A stretch of 11,214 nucleotides of DNA from Candidatus Dadabacteria bacterium. GTDB taxonomy: Bacteria; Bdellovibrionota_C; UBA2361; J135. The stretch is from positions 1-11,214 of the forward strand of contig RFKT01000192.1 in NCBI GenBank assembly GCA_003694225.1, written 5' to 3'. Shown one piece after another: positions 5,420 through 11,214 of this stretch (position 1 is its first letter; each line of letters opens with the position of its first letter). The notes below the pieces were generated by a model. The model did not search any database, was not told where the DNA came from, and worked only from the letters and a program-made list of their open reading frames with translations. Made by a program: the position numbers and the translations under genes.

Positions 5420-8395
5420 ATGAGTGGTGAAGGCACAAATGGGGTATCAAGAAGAAAGTTCCTAAAGATTGTAGGACAAGGCTCTGCTCTTGCAACACTT
5501 GCTGGATGCGGAAAAAGCTCAGTTCAAAAGATAGTTCCTTACGTTAAAGGCAACAGCCTGAGGATAGTCGGCTCGCCGCTATGGTTTAAGACAACATGTA
5601 ACGAGTGCTCCGCTGGATGCGGTATTATGGTTAAAACGAGAGAGGGAAGGGCGATAAAGATAGAGGGCAATCCGGAGCACCCGGTAAATAAGGGAGGGGT
5701 GTGTGCAAGAGGCCATTCAGCACTTCAGGATCTTTATGACCCCGATAGGGTAAGGCAGCCCCTTTATAGGGAGGGAAAAGGAGCGGCCTTTAAAGCAGTA
5801 TCTTGGACCAAAGCCCTTTCCATACTGCAAGAAAAAATAGGCACAGCCCGTGCAAAAGCCTACTTAGGCAGAGAAGGCACAGGTGCTCTAAGAAAACTTC
5901 TCTCTACTTGGTGTAAGGCTGTTGGTGCAAGACAGGTTGTTTACACCCCGAACCCGTTTGATAAAGAGGCTGAAAGCGCAAGGCTTGTGTTTGGCTATTA
6001 CGGTATTCCCAACTACAGGCTTGACAGGGCAGACGTTGTGGTAAACTTTGGCGCCGACTTTCTTGAAAGCTGGATATCTCCAGTTGAGTACTCACGAAAA
6101 TGGGCAAAATCGCGAAAGAGAAAACCTCCATGCCGCTACATACACTTTGAACCAAGGCTTTCTTTGACTGCTGCCAAAGCGGATAGATGGATATCCATAG
6201 CGCCCGGTGCGGAGATTATGGTTGTGAGGCTTCTTATAAAAGAGGCAATAGCCTCCGGCAGAGGCAGAGGGCTTAAGGGAAGCGCTCTAAAGGCTGCAAC
6301 GAAGCTTTCTGCTTCCGTTGATTATAGCTCAGTCTCAACTGCTACAGGCATAGATAAGTCTATCTTAAAAAAGGTTTCAGAGAGACTCCTTTCAGCAAAA
6401 GCTCCTCTTGTGCTTGCAGGAGGCACACCTGCAAGGAGTGAAGATCCTCTAGGCCTGTTAGTGGCTGTAAATCTGCTTAATTTGGCGCTGGGCGCTGTGG
6501 GAAGCACGGTGGAACTCTCTTCTTTAAGAGTGGCTGAGAGATCTTCTCTCTCCGATGTTACACATTTGATAGAAGAAATGAGTAAAGGCTCCCTTGATCT
6601 GCTATTTATCGACGACTCCGATCCGGTATTTAATCTTCCCTCTGATTTCGGCATAAAAGAGGCGCTAAAGGCTGTCCCGTTTGTAGTGAGCTTTTCAAGC
6701 CACCTTGATGATACTACATCTTTTGCGGACATGGTCCTTCCTTCCCACACTCCCCTTGAAAGTTTTGGAGACTCTGCTCCAGTTGAAGGGGTTTATTGCC
6801 TCTCTCAGCCTGTGATGAAGCCTGTGTTTGACACTAGGCATTTTGGGGATATCCTTTTAGACACGGCTAGGCTTTTAGGAAAGGAGATATCTAGGGGGAC
6901 CTTTGCCTCATATCTTAAAGATAGCTGGAAGGCGATTTACAAAAAATACGGAGACAGCTCACAGCCATTTGAAAGATTTTGGCTTGAGTCCGTCGAAAGA
7001 GGCGGCTTTTTTGCCCCCACATCCCGCCAGAGAACCGTTAAGCCGTCAAAAGGGCTTTCTGGGATTAAATTTTCTCTTCCTCAGTTTTCCGCAAGAGAAG
7101 GCGGCGATGTAGTGGTCTATCCCTTTGCTACGGTAAGAAGCTCAGAAGGGAGATTTGCAAATAGGCCTTGGCTTACCGAAGTGCCTGATCCACTCTCACA
7201 GGTAAGTTGGGATGCATGGGCAGAGATACATCCAGAGACTGCCGCTAAAAATGGGCTTTCAGAGGGAGATAGAGTTACAATTAGGAATTACTTTGGCGAG
7301 CTTAACTTAAATGTATATATTACCCCGTATGTCCACAAAGGTATAGTGGCTGTGCCTATAGGCTACGGCCATAGGCGATATGGGAGATTTGCCGAAAATA
7401 TAGGCGGAAATGTTAAGGAGCTTCTGGATTCATCAAAAGCAAAAAAAGCATGCCTTTCGGCGCTTCTGACTACTAAGGCCTCCCTGATTCGTTCGAGGGT
7501 AGCAGGTGATCTTGTAAAGCTTCAGGGAAGCGACTCTCAGCTCGGAAGGGGGCTTGCAAGGACATCGTATGTGGAGGAGGACGCTTTTCATCACGCTTCA
7601 GATGTACGCATTAAGGAGTCGGGATTTTCGCATCATGACAATCATGGAAAAGAGCATGAAAAGCCAAAGGAGATGTACGAGCAGAGAGAGCATCCCCTCT
7701 ATAAATGGGCCATGACTATTGACTTGGCTTCCTGTACCGGATGCTCTGCATGCATAGTGTCGTGTTTTGCTGAGAATAATATCTCTGTTGTCGGCAAAAG
7801 GCTTGTAAGCCAAGGGCGGGAGATGGCGTGGTTAAGGATTGACCGGTACTTTGATGGAGATGAAGAAAATCCTCAAGTTTCTATGATGCCTATGATGTGC
7901 CAGCAGTGCGACAATGCTCCGTGTGAGCCTGTATGCCCCGTATATGCAACGTATCACAACGAAGAAGGGCTTAATGTTATGGTTTATAACAGGTGTGTAG
8001 GCACCAGATACTGTTCCAATAACTGTACCTACAAGGTGCGCCACTACAATTGGGCTGAGGTGGTTTTTCCAGAGCCTTTAAATTGGCAGCTGAACCCTGA
8101 TGTAACGCCCAGAAGCGTTGGGGTAATGGAGAAATGCACATTTTGTGTTCAACGTATAGTAGAAGCAAAAGACAGGGCTAAGGATCAGGGGAGAAAGGTA
8201 AAAGACGGCGAGGTCCAGCCTGCCTGTATGCAAAGCTGTCCTACAAAGGCAATTACATTTGGCGATATAAACGACAAGGATAGCCAAGTAGCTAAACTTT
8301 CAAAGGACAAGAGGGCTTACAAGGTATTGGATCATTATGTAAATACCAAACCTTCAGTGACTTACTTGGAGAACATAAAGTATAAGGAAGTGTGA
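5420..8395 (+). CDS. actB: Alternative complex III subunit ActB, molybdopterin-oxidoreductase-like/iron-sulfur fusion
   Basis: This 991-residue fusion has a Tat motif (SRRKFLK, 10-16) followed by a lipobox LAGC with C30. Residues 45 to about 710 resemble the molybdopterin oxidoreductase catalytic subunit, beginning with C60-x2-C63-x3-C67 and C95, the usual N-terminal [4Fe-4S] pattern. ActB proteins are known to lack the molybdenum cofactor, and I see no ligand cysteine in the NPFDKEAESARLVFGYYGIP region that marks the family. A histidine-rich linker (six His within 724-746) leads to a PsrB/NrfC-like ferredoxin domain. Its cysteine groups are 772/775/778/782, 827/830/835/839, 859/865/869 and 906/909/936/940. 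These fifteen cysteines fit three [4Fe-4S] and one [3Fe-4S] cluster. The domain should take electrons from quinol oxidised at ActC and pass them to ActA. An AGG nine bases before the ATG is the only ribosome binding signal. actC begins three bases after the stop. Confidence 0.96.
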   Translation: MSGEGTNGVSRRKFLKIVGQGSALATLAGCGKSSVQKIVPYVKGNSLRIVGSPLWFKTTCNECSAGCGIMVKTREGRAIKIEGNPEHPVNKGGVCARGHSALQDLYDPDRVRQPLYREGKGAAFKAVSWTKALSILQEKIGTARAKAYLGREGTGALRKLLSTWCKAVGARQVVYTPNPFDKEAESARLVFGYYGIPNYRLDRADVVVNFGADFLESWISPVEYSRKWAKSRKRKPPCRYIHFEPRLSLTAAKADRWISIAPGAEIMVVRLLIKEAIASGRGRGLKGSALKAATKLSASVDYSSVSTATGIDKSILKKVSERLLSAKAPLVLAGGTPARSEDPLGLLVAVNLLNLALGAVGSTVELSSLRVAERSSLSDVTHLIEEMSKGSLDLLFIDDSDPVFNLPSDFGIKEALKAVPFVVSFSSHLDDTTSFADMVLPSHTPLESFGDSAPVEGVYCLSQPVMKPVFDTRHFGDILLDTARLLGKEISRGTFASYLKDSWKAIYKKYGDSSQPFERFWLESVERGGFFAPTSRQRTVKPSKGLSGIKFSLPQFSAREGGDVVVYPFATVRSSEGRFANRPWLTEVPDPLSQVSWDAWAEIHPETAAKNGLSEGDRVTIRNYFGELNLNVYITPYVHKGIVAVPIGYGHRRYGRFAENIGGNVKELLDSSKAKKACLSALLTTKASLIRSRVAGDLVKLQGSDSQLGRGLARTSYVEEDAFHHASDVRIKESGFSHHDNHGKEHEKPKEMYEQREHPLYKWAMTIDLASCTGCSACIVSCFAENNISVVGKRLVSQGREMAWLRIDRYFDGDEENPQVSMMPMMCQQCDNAPCEPVCPVYATYHNEEGLNVMVYNRCVGTRYCSNNCTYKVRHYNWAEVVFPEPLNWQLNPDVTPRSVGVMEKCTFCVQRIVEAKDRAKDQGRKVKDGEVQPACMQSCPTKAITFGDINDKDSQVAKLSKDKRAYKVLDHYVNTKPSVTYLENIKYKEV

Positions 8396-8398
8396 ACT

Positions 8399-9763
8399 AT
8401 GAGCGAAACGCATGGGGATATAGGGCTTAAGGAGGGGGTTACTTATTCCCGGGTAAATGATTTAGTCTTAAATATGCTTAAACCCCCTACCTTTGGGTGG
8501 TACTGCCTCTTTTTCCTTGCTATCTCTGCTGTTTGCTGGGGAGCCGCCAGCTTTACCCGTCAGGTGCTTGATGGCATGCAAAGGGCAGGCATAAACCAGC
8601 CTATAGCGTGGGGAGTCTACATTACTAATTTTGTCTTCTGGGTAGGTATTGCCCATTCAGGCACCCTTATATCAGCAATCCTTTTTCTTTTTAGAGCTAA
8701 GTTCCGTATGCCTATTTACCGGCTTGCGGAGGCAATGACAGTTTTTGCCGTGCTTACAGCGGGGCTCTTTCCCCTTATTCATGTAGGCCGGCCGTGGTTT
8801 GCATATTGGCTTTTGCCATATCCGAATGAAAGGGCCCTGTGGCCTAACTTCAGATCCCCACTTCTTTGGGATGTTTTTGCTGTCTCTACATATCTTACAG
8901 TTTCTGCAACATTCTTTTATGTAGGGCTTATTCCGGATATTGCTGCAGCGCGGGATAAGGCAAAGACTTTCTTCAGAAAACTGCTCTACTCAATTACAAG
9001 TTTAGGGTGGACAGGCAATCACTCTCAGTGGAAGCACTATATGAGCGCCTATCTCTTTTTTGCCGGACTTGCAACTCCGTTGGTAGTGTCAGTGCACAGT
9101 GTAGTTTCGTGGGATTTTGCTATGGGTAATGTTCCGGGATGGCATGCGACAATCTTTCCCCCTTATTTTGTTGCCGGAGCCATATTCTCCGGCGTGGCTA
9201 TGGTGCTTACCTTAATCATTCCGCTAAGGAAGGTGTTCGGACTTGAAGAGCTAATTACTCCGTTTCACTTTGAGGGGATGGTAAAGCTTATATTGCTTAC
9301 AAGTGGAATAGTGACCTATTCCTATATTACTGAGTTTTACATAGCGTGGTTTAGCAACAACCCATTTGAGCGATATCAGTTTTGGTTTAGGCCGTTTGGC
9401 GATTTTAAGCTCGCGTTTTGGGGGATGGTGTTTTGCAACTGTGTTGCTCCCCTGACCCTGTGGATTAAAAAGCTTCGCAGAAATATCGGATATCTCTTTG
9501 CTATATCACTTGTGATTAACGTTGGAATGTGGCTTGAGAGATTTAACATTATCTTTACCTCGCTTTCGAGGGAGTTTGTTCCGGCTGCTTGGGGAAATTA
9601 TAACTTTTCGTGGGTGGAAACTGGCATTACAGTAGGGGCATTCGGGTGGTTCAGCATGTTCATGCTCCTTTTTATAAAGTTCTTTCCCGCTGTGGCTATC
9701 TCTGAGATAAAGGAGATTATGCCTCCTCCCGTAAGAGAGGAGGGTGCTTTAGAAGCCCATTAA
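8399..9763 (+). CDS. actC: Alternative complex III subunit ActC, NrfD/PsrC-like quinol-oxidising membrane subunit
   Basis: The 454-residue protein is a polytopic membrane subunit of the NrfD/PsrC family. About ten hydrophobic segments can be placed near 32-51, 72-96, 111-130, 154-176, 216-237, 256-276, 293-314, 336-353, 361-380 and 406-429. Family signatures are GIAHSGTLISAILFLFR around H86, SVHSVVSWDFA around H233 and D239, and the EGMVKL...SYITEFYIAWFSNNPFE segment around E312. In solved alternative complex III structures ActC forms the quinol site next to the ActB [3Fe-4S] cluster and has a putative proton path; the acidic and histidine residues here are compatible with that. AAGGAAG (8384-8390), inside the end of actB, lies eight bases before the ATG, and the three-base gap suggests translational coupling. 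actD follows after 17 bases. The length is normal for the family. Confidence 0.96.
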   Translation: MSETHGDIGLKEGVTYSRVNDLVLNMLKPPTFGWYCLFFLAISAVCWGAASFTRQVLDGMQRAGINQPIAWGVYITNFVFWVGIAHSGTLISAILFLFRAKFRMPIYRLAEAMTVFAVLTAGLFPLIHVGRPWFAYWLLPYPNERALWPNFRSPLLWDVFAVSTYLTVSATFFYVGLIPDIAAARDKAKTFFRKLLYSITSLGWTGNHSQWKHYMSAYLFFAGLATPLVVSVHSVVSWDFAMGNVPGWHATIFPPYFVAGAIFSGVAMVLTLIIPLRKVFGLEELITPFHFEGMVKLILLTSGIVTYSYITEFYIAWFSNNPFERYQFWFRPFGDFKLAFWGMVFCNCVAPLTLWIKKLRRNIGYLFAISLVINVGMWLERFNIIFTSLSREFVPAAWGNYNFSWVETGITVGAFGWFSMFMLLFIKFFPAVAISEIKEIMPPPVREEGALEAH

Positions 9764-9780
9764 ATAGAGGTAAGAGAGCT

Positions 9781-10293
9781 ATGAGAGGAAGCAAGGTAAT
9801 AGTTGGGGTGTTTTCATACATGGATGACCTTGTGCGCGCCATCCGCAAGGCAAAGAAGGAGGGGCTTGACTACCGTGTGTTTTCTCCTATGGCGCATCCT
9901 GTGATTGAAGAAAACACAATGCCTCAGGCAAGCTCTGTCCGTCTCTTTACCCTTTTCGGCGGCATTTTGGGATGTATAGGGGGGTTTGCCCTTGCTATCT
10001 GGTGCTCCCTTGATTGGCCGCTAAGGGTAAGCGCAAAGGCTATTGTATCAGTGCCGGCATTTGTGGTTATAGGCTATGAATGTACGATCTTAATCTCTGC
10101 ACTTGCTACATTCTTAGGGATCCTGCATTTTTGTCGTTTGCCTGACATATTAAGGAAGGTCGGATATGACCCGCGCTTTACAGATGATAAGTTTGGCATC
10201 GCTGTTGGCGCTGAAGACGGCAAGGAGGAGGCCATATCAAAGATTTTGTCTGAGTGCGGCGCTGATGAGGTTGAAGTCAGGGAGGGGCTTTGA
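9781..10293 (+). CDS. actD: Alternative complex III subunit ActD (DUF3341 family)
   Basis: The 170-residue product starts with a short soluble segment (KVIVGVFSYMDDLVRAIRKAK, with predicted alternating strand and helix) and has two membrane helices near 53-75 and 94-117. The second carries VPAFVVIGYE100, matching the conserved proline and glutamate pattern of the DUF3341/ActD family. The C-terminal part (GYDPRFTDDKFGI to the end) is again soluble and is the well-conserved D-R-F-x-x-D-x-F/G-I segment. In the complex ActD is a small peripheral membrane subunit of uncertain function beside ActC and ActF. GAGG (9767-9770) lies ten bases before the ATG. Its TGA overlaps the ATG of actE by one base, so the two are probably translationally coupled. 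Confidence 0.95.
   Translation: MRGSKVIVGVFSYMDDLVRAIRKAKKEGLDYRVFSPMAHPVIEENTMPQASSVRLFTLFGGILGCIGGFALAIWCSLDWPLRVSAKAIVSVPAFVVIGYECTILISALATFLGILHFCRLPDILRKVGYDPRFTDDKFGIAVGAEDGKEEAISKILSECGADEVEVREGL
10281..10287 (+). promoter_or_regulatory. Shine-Dalgarno GGAGGGG deciding the ActE start
   Basis: This strong purine-rich site lies inside the end of actD. It supports ATG 10293, overlapping the actD stop as TGATG, over the adjacent in-frame TTG at 10290. Confidence 0.55.
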
Positions 10294-10832
10294 TGGGAAG
10301 ATATTCATCTAAGAGCACGTGTATTTTGTCGGCGGTGTTTGTCTTATGGGGAGTTGCGGCTTTTGGGCTTCCATTTAATGATGATATGGTAAATATGTCT
10401 GCCTTAAGGCCCGGCACAGTGGCAAGGGAGATTCCTGAAGGTAGCGTCCCTATGGGTTCGCTTAAACTTGCGATTCCTTCTAAGGAAAAACTCCTCTCTG
10501 CGAAAAATCCCCGGGCAGATGAGCCATATTCCGCTATTTATGGAAAGAGGCTTTATACCGTTCATTGCAAAAGTTGTCACGGAGAGTTTACCACAAACGG
10601 ATATAAGCCTGGGGGATCCGCAAGGCGGGCTCGAATGCCGGGTCCGGATCTCTCCAATGAGTACTACTCCTCAAAGCCGGAAGGCTTCTTTTTTGCCACC
10701 ATCAATCACGGAGGCTTGGCGATCATGCCAAAGATTGGCTGGAAGCTTTCTGCGGATGAGGCTTGGGATATCGTTTCATACTTAAGGAAGGTGCAGAGAG
10801 AAGCTGCGCAAAAGAGGAAGAACGGAGAATAA
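10293..10832 (+). CDS. actE: Alternative complex III subunit ActE, monohaem cytochrome c
   Basis: The 179-residue protein is a class I cytochrome c with one CKSCH site (C92, C95, H96) and a likely axial methionine M145 in GGLAIMPKIGW, followed by the typical C-terminal helix. In alternative complex III this is the haem subunit nearest the acceptor cytochrome. A hydrophobic N-terminus (10-23) is a signal peptide or uncleaved anchor. ActE proteins usually have a lipobox cysteine after it, but here the only N-terminal cysteine (C10) sits at the start of the hydrophobic core, so no lipidation site is visible. A TTG at 10290 would add one residue; the ATG at 10293 is preferred because GGAGG (10281-10285) is seven bases upstream. 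It overlaps actD by one base and actF follows after six bases. Confidence 0.94.
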   Translation: MGRYSSKSTCILSAVFVLWGVAAFGLPFNDDMVNMSALRPGTVAREIPEGSVPMGSLKLAIPSKEKLLSAKNPRADEPYSAIYGKRLYTVHCKSCHGEFTTNGYKPGGSARRARMPGPDLSNEYYSSKPEGFFFATINHGGLAIMPKIGWKLSADEAWDIVSYLRKVQREAAQKRKNGE

Positions 10833-10838
10833 ATTGCT

Positions 10839-11214
10839 ATGTCACATGTAGAACCGCTTAGGATTGATATCGATAAGGTTTGTGAAGGTGGGCCGTTCCG
10901 CTGTTCGCCTGCAGTAAAGAAATGCTTTTGGGCGTGCATAGCAGTGGGGATAGCGTCTTTAGCCCTTGGCACCATTGTTTTTCCCGGTTCTATCGTTTGG
11001 GGAGCCTATTATTCTGCTCTCATATTTTGGATGGGCATAGCCTTTGGCGGAGTTATGGTTGCTGTGATCTTTCAGGTTGTCCATGCCAAGTGGTCGCCTC
11101 CGGTAAGGAGGCTTGCAGAGGCACATGTGGCGTTTTTGCCGTGGGCTTTACTGTTTTTGGCTGTTACTTGGCTTGGGAGAAAAGAGCTTTTTTTCTGGGG
11201 ACACTCCCCTATGC
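10839..11214 (+). CDS. actF: Alternative complex III subunit ActF, membrane subunit, C-terminus cut by window edge
   Basis: An open frame of 125 complete codons begins at ATG 10839, six bases after the actE stop, and leaves the window without a stop. GGAG (10824-10827) is 11 bases upstream. The readable part has hydrophobic segments near 29-50, 55-81 and 95-112. The stretch around H82-A-K-W-S-P-P-V-R-R-L-A-E, followed by LPWALLFLAVTWLGRKELFFW, matches the ActF pattern (H-x-x-x-W-S-x-x-x-R-R-x-A-E). ActF is a second NrfD/PsrC-like membrane subunit of about 400 residues and roughly ten helices in known complexes, so about a third is present here. It packs against ActC and ActD and is a candidate proton-path component. 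No ActF quinol site can be judged from this fragment. Confidence 0.92.
   Translation, partial: MSHVEPLRIDIDKVCEGGPFRCSPAVKKCFWACIAVGIASLALGTIVFPGSIVWGAYYSALIFWMGIAFGGVMVAVIFQVVHAKWSPPVRRLAEAHVAFLPWALLFLAVTWLGRKELFFWGHSPM

Noticed and set aside
6322..6750. 142-residue minus-strand open frame inside actB
   Set aside because: It is antisense to a well-conserved part of ActB and its translation has low-complexity, non-family character; a shadow of the sense codons.
5597..7500. ActB as an active molybdenum oxidoreductase (for example formate or polysulfide type)
   Set aside because: Gene order actABCDEF, the fusion with the ferredoxin domain, and the pentahaem and monohaem cytochromes all identify alternative complex III, whose ActB has no molybdenum cofactor.

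Overview
The window reads as a chromosomal segment from a Gram-negative (diderm) bacterium that respires with alternative complex III. Base composition is moderate to AT-leaning by eye, with frequent AGA/AGG arginine and ATA isoleucine codons. Lipobox, Tat and periplasmic multihaem features point to a diderm envelope. I cannot fix the phylum; a deltaproteobacterial-type lineage or another uncultured phylum would fit. No RNA genes, insertion sequences, CRISPR arrays or long repeats were seen.

Left part (1-1102, minus strand): the N-terminal 367 codons of a secreted FG-GAP/integrin-type beta-propeller protein that runs off the left edge. A 311-base divergent intergenic region (1103-1413) holds a perfect 6-bp inverted repeat but no gene.

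Second part (1414-4473, plus strand): three tightly spaced genes for Tad/Flp-type pilus pseudopilins. These are a TadE-like protein, a large TadG-like protein and a 65-residue prepilin-like protein whose cleavage motif and C-terminal cysteine pair can be read directly. The assembly machinery (TadA, TadB, TadC, RcpA, prepilin peptidase) is not in the window. With the neighbouring FG-GAP protein the set could be minor pilins plus a surface adhesin, which is an inference from position.

A 261-base gap (4474-4734) without a convincing gene separates this from the third part.

Third part (4735-11214, plus strand): the alternative complex III operon in canonical order actA-actB-actC-actD-actE-actF, the last gene cut by the right edge. 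ActC and probably ActF are the quinol-side membrane subunits. Electrons are expected to pass through the ActB iron-sulfur clusters and the five ActA haems to the ActE haem, then to a soluble cytochrome c or an oxidase. Gaps between genes are -1 to 19 bases, so the operon is almost certainly one transcript. Points of interest are an ActB that keeps a fourth-cysteine N-terminal iron-sulfur motif, a Tat signal combined with a lipobox in ActB, no lipobox in ActE, and an ActA start without a Shine-Dalgarno sequence. The respiratory operon is a well-known family; I see no clearly undescribed system here. The pilin/FG-GAP group is the least characterised part.
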